From Linyphia triangularis (lineage: Eukaryota; Arthropoda; Arachnida; Araneae; Linyphiidae): a DNA stretch of 64,000 nt. The translations under genes and the position numbers were made by a program. Within the stretch, counting starts at the first letter, position 1. Each line of letters opens with the position of its first letter. Shown here in pieces: positions 1 through 10,336 of the stretch. The DNA lies in assembly GCA_963978545.1 (NCBI GenBank), contig OZ021732.1, forward strand, positions 64,115,214-64,179,213. The letters are read 5' to 3'. The notes under the pieces were generated by a model. That model saw only the letters and a program-made list of their open reading frames with translations. It searched no databases and was not told where the DNA came from.

Positions 1-2840
1 GCTTCTAATTTGATTAATTGAAAATGCAGCATCGATTTGCGCTAAAAATAACTTTATATTTCCCTTATGAAATACCAGTAATTTTATATGCACGCGGTTA
101 ATTTCCACATTTTCAGCAGTGTTATCAGCAACAGACATTTTGACTTAAAAACAGAAGTAGTTGGAAAAATCAAAACGAAACCAAAATAAAATAATGCAAT
201 TAAGAAATAAAGCAATCACCACTCCGAAAGAATTAATGAATTAATGTCAAATCCTTACCTTGTTCTATTTGCCGTGGACTTCAATGCAGCGATATTTCGG
301 GTTTCACCACGTGTATTCATTCAAACGACGTGTATCCATTTGGGAAGTTGGTTTTCATCATTTCTAATTCGGCTCCAAATCATTTAAAAGTCAGGTTTAA
401 AGTCGTAATCCTTTATCACCACAGTTGTAATGCTCACCATATCGCTCAAAAGTTTTTAAAATGTTCGTTAATACACAGGTCACCACTGTTACGTTATGTG
501 CTTATCGGTTGATTTTATTTAAGTAGAGATCATCGATGAACATTGACAAGCACATAACTAACTTGAAAATATAAAGGACATTACTTATGGTAAATAAAAA
601 TTGTTCTTAACAGTGCAAATTAAACTTTAGAAAGTTGTTGAGTCATGATTGTCTGATCAGTTCGTTAGATAAGTTCGTAGCACGTTGTCCGGGAGTTCAG
701 AGTCATCTCATGTTTTCTGCCGGGTTGAGTCGAGTTGAGTTGTTGCTTTAGAGTTGGTGGGCATGTGACACCACATCAGCAATGGACACTAAGACTTTTT
801 CCTCACGTTGTCGGGTGTCTGGATGTTCAGCGCGAACAAAATTTTTTTGCACTAACTGTAAAGTATTTTTATGTATCGCGTCCTCACGAAATTGCTTTGC
901 AGCCTTTCAAGATTAAATTTCACATCTGAATAATTCAATTTCAGAATTTTTGCAAGCTTAAGGAGTCTTGTCTAAGTGTACTTAAAGTGCATGGATCAGT
1001 TCTGAACTTTAAAAGTACGTTACATAGACCCAAAAGAATAATGTACATAAAAATTAGCTTTAAATCATGTTTCAAACAGTTGTGGGTCTCAGGGGGATAT
1101 CACAGAATATTCATTATAATGACAATAAATATTTGACCCTTGTCCAATGTTAGTGTTAGCAAGTATAAATTATTTCATTACTAGATAATATTTTTATTAT
1201 AAGATGCGAAATTATAAGATTTATAATTGAAGGGAGGGGGGAGGCACCAACTTTTGGGCATCCCCCCACTCCCCCCCCCCCACCCCCCACCACCACTTCT
1301 ACCACTGGTTGAACTCGTAATATAACGAAAATCACACGGGCAAATTGAACTGAAAGACAAACAAAATAAAAATTATATTGTCATAAAAGGAGGTAAAAAA
1401 ATGATGTCTGATATGATGACCTTTGATTTTGGTAAGAAGACTGACACAAACTTTATATAATCCCGGGACTGTGTTTTTCAGAAAGTAATTCAAAGCTAAT
1501 GATTTTATTTTCTGCTAAAACGGGAGGAAAGATTCTAACAAATCATAGAGATCAATTTATGAGAAGTCATTAATTGTTTCTTAGATAAACAATCTTGAAT
1601 TTAATTTCTTTACTTAGATTCTCACGCTTTGATTCCCCACTCTAAGAAACAGATGGTTCGGTTTTACACTTCATCTTTCAAAAGTCACGATAAGAAATTA
1701 ATGTCATTGTAATAAAAATTGATTATGATAATCCCCCCCTAAAAAAACACCACATGAACCACAATACTTTTTTGTCCTGCGGTTAATTTATAGACCTAGA
1801 ATTCTTTTAATGAAATTCACGTTTAATCATTGTCGAATAGCCGCAACTTCACGCACCTCAAACACGACAAAAAAAGGACTACTGAAAAAAAAGGGGACGC
1901 CATAGTAAAAAAAAAAATCCGCTTCTGATTGGGTAGCATTGGGATTTAAGCTCATTTGGCAAGAACTGAGCACAGAATACCAAATGAGACTTTACTGCAG
2001 CGACACAATGAAGTTCTGTCATGCATTTAAGCTCGAAGTGAGGTATTAGAGCTTGCATGTGTCAAACGAAACATGCATTATGCTTTGATGAATTAGCAGA
2101 TTATTCCCGCATTCAGGTCTGAGGTGTAAAGAAATGCTTCCCTCTTTTTTATTATTACTGTTTCTTAAGAAACTCTTGAGGAATTCTCGGCTCTCTTTTA
2201 GAGACATTAATTTGGCCACGAGACCAGCATTTCGAAATGACTTGGGGAGAGAATTAGAAGTCAAAACCGGTGGCTTGATAGCGAGGAATGAAGAATGGTC
2301 ACAAAGGAAGGGTGATAAAGGAAACTAACTCGAGGTATTTTATGAAATGGACTGTCGGTGGTGAGGAACTTGTTTCGAGTTGTGAGAATTTTTGCAGTCA
2401 CCTTTTTCTTACTGTAGGGGATTACTACGCTAAATTGGGAAATCAGTTGAGGTGAGATATTGCAAAATATTTTTCGTTATTCCGCACTACGCATAAGATG
2501 CTGTATTTTGTGAAATTGTGACACTGAAATTGGGCTTAGAAATTTCTAAATTTGAATTATTCACATCTGAGCTTACCTGACACCTAAATACTTATTAACT
2601 CTTTTAATTTTTAAAACTGTACAAAATTATATGATGCAAGCAAAAGTGATTTCTATGCTAAAGCCGTATATTTATTGAAATGACGTACAACTAATTTAAA
2701 AATCACATAGGAAATATTTTTATTCGCGCAAAGGACATATTTGTATTGAATAAAAGTAGATATAGAAGTTAGAACAGCAAATAAATTAATTTGAAAAATG
2801 CACACAGTCAGTTTGTTTGTCCAATTTACTTCAGGAGTGA
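1..2840. other. Left flank, no gene recognised
   Basis: AT-rich sequence with no exon I can support; the open frames are short and lack splice context or family motifs. The part at 1080..1310, running from a 'cacagaatattcat' motif to a G-run/C-run with 'caccaactttt', recurs inside the transposon arm at about 8510..8715, so it is a dispersed repeat. The rest shows nothing I can name. Confidence 0.5.
1080..1310. repeat. Dispersed repeat with G-run and C-run tract
   Basis: Shares an ordered series of words with 8510..8715 in the left arm and its mirror in the right arm: 'cacagaatattcatt', 'ataaattattt', 'actag', a G-rich run, 'caccaacttttg', a C-rich run, then 'cccacttctacc' or a close match. 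The order is kept while the homopolymer lengths vary, which indicates a common repeat rather than chance. No terminal repeats were identified. Confidence 0.6.
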
Positions 2841-2884
2841 TATCCAGCGTAGAAAACCTATAAAATTACCTTTGATGGGTAGGC

Positions 2885-2912
2885 TTGGACGATGTATCGA
2901 TACATCGTCCAA
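2885..2912. repeat. Perfect 28-bp palindrome beside the insertion
   Basis: A 28-bp uninterrupted perfect palindrome with axis between 2898 and 2899; the left half starts TTGGACGATGTATC and the right half is its exact reverse complement. It lies 38 bp from the outer end of the giant transposon palindrome. It could be the core of an older foldback element, because related words recur near 31230..31300. Confidence 0.75.
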
Positions 2913-2941
2913 AACCGGTGTGAAATCAACATTGTCAAACA

Positions 2942-2950
2942 GGTTTCACT
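2942..2950 (+). repeat. Left target-site duplication GGTTTCACT
   Basis: These 9 bp immediately precede the transposon end CAAGG and are repeated in the same orientation immediately after the composite at 29756..29764. A direct repeat abutting both ends is the signature of staggered-cut transposition. P elements usually make 8 bp; 9 bp may be 8 plus a chance match. Confidence 0.85.
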
Positions 2951-3035
2951 CAAGGAGGTTAGAAGAGAGAGGAGGTCCGAGCAAGCTTGGCGCGAAGAAG
3001 CAGACTTTGGCAACCCTACTCTCACTTGAACTAAG

Positions 3036-3216
3036 CCTATACAAACCGACTTTTTAGTACGCTCTTCTACGGGAAAAAACGTGGGTAGGTTTGGAAATTC
3101 TGCAAAATTTTTAATATAATTTAAAAAAAACACAATTTCTGTGGTTGTAGGTTATAGTTCAAGACCTGGTCTATCAAACAGTATGCGTATTACTCTTCAC
3201 AGCTAATAATTAAGCA
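3036..3216 (+). repeat. Diverged duplicate of the 5' promoter and first-exon block
   Basis: About 180 bp that aligns with 5076..5270 without major gaps: 'tttttagtacgctc', 'tctacgg', a T/A-rich stretch, then the THAP-exon region up to 'attactcttcacag'. It lies about 85 bp inside the element's left end. The mirror is at about 29490..29670. Confidence 0.8.
3129..3202 (+). pseudogene. Decayed THAP first exon
   Basis: The same 74-nt length as the intact THAP exon at 5181..5254, with no indels. Compared with that copy the start codon ATG has become AAC, the first zinc-binding Cys (TGT) has become Ser (TCT), the second Cys has become Tyr, and the donor GT after 'CACAG' has become CT. All features needed for expression and zinc binding are lost, while the rest stays readable. 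The mirror is at 29504..29577. Confidence 0.75.
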
Positions 3217-3284
3217 ATATTTAACGGTTTTTAAATCCCTCACACTAACTTTGATTTTGTATGAGGCATGCAAATCGGGGGAGG

Positions 3285-3915
3285 GCTAATTAACTCATTT
3301 GCCGTCATCCAATCGAACAAAAACTTGCCAGATTGATTTGATGTTGACGAAATTGCACTCACTTAAGTTTTGGGGGCTATCACTATCACTAAAAGACTGC
3401 TTTTACACACGCTACTATTGTTTGTAATAGAACTATTTAGCACACTTGCTGTCTTCCCATCAATCTGAAACTTGGCAGATGGATTCAATGTGGATGAAAA
3501 TGCATTCTATCAAATTTTTAGGCGAGTCACTGTCACTAAAAGGCCACTTTTACACATGCTTTTTACTGACGCTTTGGTTTACTTATATACCCATTTTCTA
3601 TAATGAGATTAAACATTTAAACTTGGCAGACGCACTCGTTGTCTATCACAATGCTTTCTATTAAGTTTTGGGACTGTCACACAAAGGCCGTTTTTACAAG
3701 CGTTTCTATTGCCTTATTTCAGATTTACCAACTCACGTTCTTTTATTCAAACACCAAACTTAATTAAAACATGTAAAGTTTGACGATATTTAATGACTGA
3801 AATCTTCCACTATTAAAGTTGCCGAGGCAAAATATTCGAAGGGCTAATTAACCCACTTGCCGTCATCTAATTGAGCTGAAACTTGGCAGATGGACTCGTT
3901 GTGGATGAACATTTT
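3285..3915 (-). repeat. Left subterminal array of ~140-bp repeats
   Basis: Four diverged units, each with a 'cgtcatccaat' type word, 'aaacttggcagat', a 'gtggatgaaaatgcatt' type word, 'agttttgggggctgtcac' and 'aaaagg.cacttttacac'. The family reads in the minus orientation here and in the plus orientation at 13970..14660 near the other end of the same element, so the two arrays form subterminal inverted repeats. Related units also occur outside the element at 46725..46960. Confidence 0.75.
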
Positions 3916-4014
3916 AAAAATAGATTCAATATTTAAAAAATGGTTACAATATGTTCGTTACCTTTGCGCACTATATAATGTAATCGTTTCGTAATCTATT
4001 GGAAATATTTTACA

Positions 4015-4320
4015 CTAGCTGTGTGGTTCCTCGTTGAGGATACCCGTCATTGTCCTCAGTCCCGAAAAGAAAACAAATCATTGGCATCGTCGTTTCTTCT
4101 GCTAAAGCATCATTGTAACATAAAAACAGCTCGCTTCACTCGCTGAAAAGTTCATTAACACATAAGTACTGGCTCGCTTTGTTCGTTGAAAGGTTAATTG
4201 CTACGCAAGCATAAGCTCCTTTCGATCGCTGAAAAATTCTTTGCTACGCCAGCACAGGCTCGCTTTGCGTGATGAAAGGTTAATTATTGCGCAAGCATAG
4301 GCTCACTTCGCTCACCAAAA
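4015..4320 (-). mobile_element. Helitron-like 3' end with upstream minisatellite
   Basis: Read on the minus strand, about four 43-bp units containing 'gcgagtgaagcgagc' (4128..4320) lead to a short hairpin TCCTC-GTT-GAGGA at 4028..4040, then 10 nt, then CTAG at 4015..4018 followed by T. Helitrons end in a hairpin about 10 nt before CTRR and insert before T, which matches. Similar ends occur at 44911 and 52689. I did not find the 5' TC end, and no Rep/helicase sequence is visible. The mirror is at 28386..28691. Confidence 0.55.
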
Positions 4321-4329
4321 CTCGTACTC

Positions 4330-4560
4330 TACTCTTATTTGAAATCACTTTAGAAAGACCAACTTTAAAAAATTAAAAACTAATTTTAAACAAACTAATC
4401 AAAATGTTCACATTTTGTCAAAGAAAATCAAAATTAGAAGGTAAAATCTACTTATGTCGAAAATTTTAGAGTTCTACGCTTAATTAAAATAACTTTATTG
4501 AAAAAAAAGTTTTAAAAAAATAAATTAAAAAAATAATTAAAGTATTGGTTTGTTAATTAG
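4330..4560 (-). repeat. Body repeat linked to the Helitron-like end
   Basis: On the minus strand this reads 'gcgtagaactctaaaattttcgacataagtag', with further words shared with the 160-180-bp units at 51720..52300. In both places this body lies just upstream of the minisatellite and the hairpin end, so the two regions are probably copies of one element family. Confidence 0.55.
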
Positions 4561-4924
4561 ATTGAAAGCTGACGATAGAGAAGAAAAATTAATGTTCAAA
4601 TAATAATATATTTTTATAAAAAAAAAGCTTCAAGATAAAAATTAATGATATGGCTCCTTAAATAGATATTCTGTGCAACAACTTTGCTGCATATTTCTCA
4701 TTATGAATAATGAATAGAACTTTTTTATACACAATTTCAAAACTTTTACAGTAATGTAAAGTTTAAAATAACTAAAAATTAGTGTTTGACAGTATATATT
4801 CCACCTCAAATTATGCCGAATATATAACTTTGATATAACTTTTTTTAATAACGTTCAATGGAATATTGTTGTGAAACATTTTAATGAATCGCACTTATAA
4901 AGTACAACTAAGTTTACATTACTC

Positions 4925-5050
4925 CCAAGGAGGTCTTCTAAACCTTCAGCTTTTACAATCATTCGAAAAGTGCACTTTTTTCCCCCTTGGGGGCATATGA
5001 CTAACCGCATTGACTCCCCCAACTCCCCCTTTACAGGAAACAATCCAAAC
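4925..5050. repeat. GC-rich ~110-bp module, copy 1
   Basis: Contains 'cagcttttacaat', then a C-rich stretch and a 'ggaaacaat' end. Modules of the same layout occur at 7305..7440 and 12575..12690. Function unknown; they interrupt otherwise AT-rich transposon DNA. The mirror lies near 27655..27780. Confidence 0.45.
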
Positions 5051-5180
5051 TAACTGACCACCTCCTTGGACTGGACCCATATAAATCACTTTTTAGTACG
5101 CTCGTCTACGGAGGACAACAAAGTTTCACTCTTTGAGGTTAATTTTGTAGCTATGTTAAATCTTTTATATAATTTTTAAA

Positions 5181-5254
5181 ATGACAATTTGTGCGGTTGT
5201 AGGCTGTAGTTCAAGATCTGAACTATCAAATAGTACGCATATTACTCTTCACAG
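5181..5254 (+). CDS. THAP zinc-finger first exon of P-like transposase
   Basis: Encodes MTICAVVGCSSRSELSNSTH and then ITLH before a split Arg/Ser codon. THAP domains (C2CH zinc fingers) start in just this way: a short N-terminus, C-x4-C spacing, and a helix leading to a conserved F/L-H-R-F-P type motif, here LHR at the exon edge. The exon ends AG|GTAAGA, a strong donor, so the rest of the domain (the C and H ligands and the AVPTIF region) must be on a later exon I did not find. THAP domains bind the subterminal DNA of P elements. The start is the first ATG after an AT-rich leader and places the Cys where the family has it. The phase left over (2 nt) fits the acceptor at 8829. The mirror copy is 27452..27525. 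Confidence 0.7.
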
Positions 5255-5659
5255 GTAAGAATTAAACACTATTTAGCTTATTTCTTTCTGAAGTACAAAT
5301 GTTATTTTTATGTAATCTTGCCATGGTATCTAATGGGTTCAATATCGGAAAGAAGACTTAATGTACAGCAAAAATAGATTGTAAAAATATAAATACTCAA
5401 ATATATTTTCTTTACTTGTGATATGTGCGTTACATTGTATTGTGATAAAATGTATCCTACGAGTTTGGTACTATATACTTATTAAATTATATTCTTGATT
5501 ATACTATTATTATTATATTGCTTGACTTTTTTTTAAAATTATATATTTAGTTAAATAAGTTGTTAACTAGAGTAATAAGTGTTTTTAAATAAATATCTGC
5601 AATATACTTGTATTTGTTTTGAAAATTGTGAATATAAAGATGACATAAAATCTATCTAA

Positions 5660-5725
5660 ATTCAATTTTTTTTAAATGGATTATTATTATTATTATTATT
5701 ATAATTATTATTTTTTTTTTTTTTT
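5660..5725. repeat. (ATT)n and poly-T tract
   Basis: An ATT trinucleotide run at about 5682..5711 followed by a T run. The mirror is near 26981..27030. No other function is seen. Confidence 0.8.
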
Positions 5726-5729
5726 TAAC

Positions 5730-7300
5730 TTTTGCACAATATATAACGTAATATTTTTGAAATCCATTCAAAATATTATACATTTAAGTTATAATGCTCC
5801 ATGTATAATTATATGGGGAATTCTCTGAAAACTGAAACCACTACACCTAAAAAAATCCCTCGAAAGAATATAAATTATTGAATTATTACTAAAGTTAGAT
5901 GCCCGAAGTATCATATAAATTTTAAAAAAAATTGCGATCCAATTTAGTTTAATTTTTTGACATTGAAAGTTCACTCATTTCATTGACTCTAAATTAGGTG
6001 AAACATAGTATAATAAATAGAAATTTTTGAAAGGAACAAATTCAAGAATTTTTTTTTAATTAGTATAGTCATTATAATCAGTAGAAATATAAAAGTCCAA
6101 AAATATTGCAACCAAAAATATAGGTAGAAGAAGTTATGAAACTAAGCTCGAAGTTTTACACATGCCCCATGCGTTGGTGTGAAATATATATTTTTTTAAA
6201 TAAAAATATATTTTGATTTTCAATTTTTGCTAAACTTTATTTTTTCTTTTAAAAGTCACTCACATAGTGCTGTGCAACTTCTTAAAAAATACAAAAATAA
6301 ATTAACTTGCTATTTTAAGAAAATGCATGTCCCTTGCATCAGTAATTTAATATTTGCGTCAAATCAAGATTTTTAAGTACAGAGTTGTGTACTTAATACA
6401 CATAGTACTGTTTTTATGCCGGAAAACTTTAGCGAAATTCTCTTCCATAATTTCTCTTATAACCCTTTTATAGCCTTCTTTAAAAAACCATTGCATCCTA
6501 TTATGGTTGCCTGTCACCGATGATAATGTCTTTTTTGTATTGTACAATTTCTCCATTTTTGCAATGAATACATTTTACTTGAAAATAAACTGAGTTGATC
6601 TTTTTATCGCATAACGTTTCATTTCAAAAAAGATTTTTAATCGTATTGAATTTGCAAACTGTTTAGTTCGAGAAAGAAATTTTAACAAATCAGACACTTG
6701 TATTGGTCAACAGGTGTGTGCTCTAAGAGTAAGATTTTTGCTAAATTTCGTAAAATATAAAATAAAACAATCTTGATTTGTGAGGATCTTTTTTTCTTTA
6801 AACGAGATGAATGCGTCTTTTAAACACACAGTATGGTAACATTTTCTTTCTATTTTTTCCCCTGTCTTTTCCAATATTGTGCAATTCTTCATTTCGAACC
6901 GATTTTTATAACTTCATAAATTATTTTTAAAAGAGTTCTTAAATTTTAAGCATTTGTTATTTGTCAAGAAATGAGATTGCTTGGGAAAATATAAACACCA
7001 TTCCATTCATTAAAAAGATGAAAAATGATTATATAAGACAATTTTAAAGTGCCATGGAAAATTTATATTGCCAAAAATATTCATTAGTTGTTTGATTTTT
7101 TCTTAAAAACGTAATTTACTAATCCCAACAAAGGGAGCAACCTATCAACCAAAATGTTCAAAAAATTGTGGCCACTTAGAGTAACAAGTAGAATAAAGTA
7201 TGCATAATTTGTCTAACAAAATATACAACAGTTGTAACAGTAAAAATCTCACTGTTTTGCACTCGCAAAAATAGGATGTCCCGTGAGTCAGTTTCAGAAC
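5730..7300. other. AT-rich transposon interior, no exon found
   Basis: I looked here for the missing transposase core (helix-turn-helix or coiled coil, RNase H-like DDE fold with GTP-binding insertion) and found no long plus-strand frame. The minus-strand frames near 6359..6556 and 6707..6892 have no family motif. Confidence 0.5.
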
Positions 7301-7304
7301 ACCC

Positions 7305-7440
7305 GCTGAACTGAAATCTAAACCGCAGCTTTTACAATGACAATCCTTCAAGGGGTATTTTTTTTTTTTTTAGGAGCGAGTGTCCGAAGACTTCAACTCC
7401 GCCCTCGGAGCTAATTTGTAAGGGGCAATTGGGGATCCGC
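7305..7440. repeat. GC-rich ~110-bp module, copy 2
   Basis: Contains 'ctaaaccgcagcttttacaat', a T run, 'ggagcgagtgtcc', 'gccctcggagctaatttgtaaggg' and 'caatt'. It matches copy 3 at 12575..12690 in order and spacing, with a G run beyond. The mirror lies near 25265..25400. Confidence 0.5.
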
Positions 7441-8509
7441 TGTCAACTTCGTGGGGGGGGGGGGGGGCCTGAAACGATAAGCGATTTTTTTTCCTTCCCA
7501 TTTTTCTTAAGGGTATTTCGTAGAATCACTAAGTATTCACCAATAACATTGTGTCTAATTGTGAGCTGACATAAATCTTTTAAAGAAATTGAAGCCGATC
7601 ACTTCTGTCTACTGGTCTCCTCTTTCCTCCATTTACAACAGAGATGGCATATTGGTACAGATTGAGTTCACTGGATAGTGATTAGCAAGCGCCGATGAGT
7701 CCAAAGCAATGGTCATATTGATCGTCACACCCAATCGCAAAATTTTCGTCTCCCCTTGCATCTTTTGTTAAAAATTGCTTTTCCTGTTCTGGGTAGTCCT
7801 TGCGAGCACTCCCGTGACCTAATGGCGACAGTCTGGTGTAAAATGTGGTTTTCAGTTCTTTCACTAACTGGAGGGCTGGAGAATTAGTCGAAAGTTTTTG
7901 TTCTTTGCGTTTTGTGTGCTTCTACTTTTCCAATGAAACGAGAGTTATACCTTCAGGCACAGAGCTAGAAGTGTTGGTGCGCGTGGTGACGCGTCCCCCC
8001 ACTTTTCAAGAAAATACTCATGCGTCCCCTTCCCCCCCCTAGTTATAAAAACACTGAAATCCATTTCCTTACTTTTAAAAACTTTCAATCCGTCTAAAAC
8101 TGCTAAAGAAAAATAACATTTATCTTTAAATGTAGTGACACTGAGAAGAAGTGATTTAAAAGTTTTCCAATGTAAAAAAAAAAGGAAATATTTATATTGG
8201 ATATGTGTATCAGACTATTATAAAAATGTATTATACTACTTTGTATAAAGATATAAGTATTTTTATTAACAAATACTGTTACGCTTAGTCAACTTTTAAC
8301 TTGGAATGAACTTTCTTTCAAGCTAAATTTCTATTTTTGTTTCATATAAAGATAAGCTATTTTTTTTAAATTTTTTTTTTATTCTCTATTAATTTAATTT
8401 CATAAAAAATATGCCCATTTGGAATCACTATTTAAATCTAAATAACGCGTTATATACATAATATTCAATTATTATTACTTCATTTATTCTCTTACTTCCA
8501 AGTAATAAA

Positions 8510-8715
8510 ACCATGTCACAGAATATTCATTAAAATAACAAAAATATAAATTATTTCTTTACTAGTCATAATTTCGTATCTTATAAAAAAAATATATTAA
8601 CATTTAACCTGGAATGGGAGGGGGGGGGGGGGGGTTGCACTTGTCACCAACTTTTGCCCCCCCCCCCCCCCCTCCTCTCCATTTTTCTTTTCCCACTTCT
8701 ACCCCACTGTTCAGG
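8510..8715. repeat. Dispersed G-run/C-run repeat inside the arm
   Basis: The homologue of 1080..1310. It has long G and C homopolymers whose lengths differ between the two arms, as expected of unstable tracts. The mirror is at about 23990..24195. Confidence 0.6.
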
Positions 8716-8828
8716 CACTTTCTGACTGCTGATAAATATTCTAACTTTCCATGCTTAATTGCCTGCAATACAGTCCAATTCCAAGTTTAATTCTTTTTTT
8801 TCTTTTTCTTTTTTTCCCCCCTTGTAAG

Positions 8829-9273
8829 TCTCATTTGCGTTAGTGCGTTACGGGAAACAAATCCCTCAAAACACCCTAAGGGATTTTATTCTTTAATTGA
8901 GCAGAAAAATCAAGGAGGATTAGTAAATCCTTCGATTGATGTGGTCAAACTTTGCTTTCGATGTGAAAAGATATTAAGGAAAAATCTCATCAAAACATCG
9001 AACAGAGAAAATTCTCAATTAAAAGTAGATGTATTGAGAATGTTGTCGGGAGTCTTAGAGTTTTTTGTAGGAGAATCAATTTTTGAGGATTTAAATGAAC
9101 ACATGTTAGAACAAGATGTAGTTATGAACCACACAGTCCATTTAATAAAAGCCATTAGTGAAAAGTATTATGACATACGTATAAAACATTGGTGCAAACA
9201 ACTGTCAACCAATTTAATTGATAAAAAGAAGAGAAATTTGTTCACTAAACTAATTTTATTTAGAGGAGAATAA
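8829..9273 (+). CDS. P-element/THAP9-type transposase, C-terminal exon
   Basis: About 148 residues ending in TAA. A polypyrimidine tract and acceptor TTGTAAG precede 8829. The frame then runs without stops: ICVSALRE, then LIEQKNQGGLVNPSIDVVKL, CFRCEKILRKN, and ends LFTKLILFRGE. The KNxGGLxxPSxDVVKLC...CEK block and the RxxLTKLILF-type tail are hallmarks I know from the C-terminus of P-element and THAP9-like transposases in animals. The frame continues upstream of the GTG at 8941, so no start lies in this exon. Its first base completes a codon in the phase left by the THAP exon at 5254, although direct splicing would skip the catalytic core. The mirror copy differs by at least one synonymous base in an Ala codon (GCG/GCT). 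The protein would be inactive without core exons. Confidence 0.75.
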
Positions 9274-9289
9274 CTTTGTATTTCAGATT

Positions 9290-9362
9290 TTTAAATGTAT
9301 TTAAAATTTCTTAATGTATTTAAAATTCCTTAATGTATTTAAAATTATGTCCAAATGTATAT
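9290..9362 (+). repeat. ~20-bp tandem repeat after the transposase stop
   Basis: Three to four units of 'aatgtatttaaaatt' type just 3' of the C-terminal exon. An AATAAA at 9656..9661 could serve as the poly(A) signal. The mirror is at about 23343..23415. Confidence 0.6.
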
Positions 9363-10336
9363 CTTTAAATGTTTATGATGCAAAAAAATTAGGGTTACGG
9401 TATGTGTTTCGTCTGGAAGTTTTTAAATTGTGATTTATGCATGTTTAGGGAAATTCTCCAGTTAAGCCTATGAATCCAGTCCTATGAATTTTCTTTCTGC
9501 CCTTTCAGCAAGTTAAATTTTGTCGTTGGAAGTTTAGTAATAAGGAAGTTAAATATTGGCGAAACGGCCTCAAATTTAAAAACTGAATAATAATATAATG
9601 TATTATAAAGATATTAATCAGTGATTTTGTTATACATTTTCCATTATGCTGCCGCAATAAAAATAGACTTTCTTTTATTCAACACCGTTTACACTTGTGG
9701 CAACATTTTCGTGATATTCTGGTGTTGTTGCTTTAGGGCATGCTTTAACTTTCACAAGTCCCTTTGCCCCTTTCAAAAGTCCGCTGCTTGGAGTCAACTT
9801 TCATGCCTTACGTTTTAAATGTTTGCCAATGTTTATTTTTTGTGTTATAAATTAACTTCTTCATAAATTTGTTAATTAATAAAGCTGTATCAGTTAAGTA
9901 ATTAATCACTTTTTCTTTGCTATCCTACCTTAAGATAATCCACTGTTTATATATTTGCAAACTTAATTTTTGAGTTCATATTTAGATACTTAAGTTGATG
10001 CTATTTTTCTAGAAAACGTCATATTTTGAATACATTAATATATCTAAAATTTCTTTGTCTCTACTGATTATTTTAAATTATAAAAACAAAAAATAATTTA
10101 TATAAGGAAATAATGAATCTCTAAACGGTATTTTTTTTTCCTTGTAATCTTATATTTATATTCTAATATTTTTTTTTGGTATTTGTGGTATCAAAATGCT
10201 TGGAAGTAAAATAAGCTGTCTCACTTTTTGTAGAATGTCTAATGTTTAAAATCTGAAATAGGTTAATTTCCTTAGTGCGACCCCTCATATTTTTTGCGAC
10301 ATTATCGCGATGTTGTTGCTGGGTTGCTGCTTTAGG

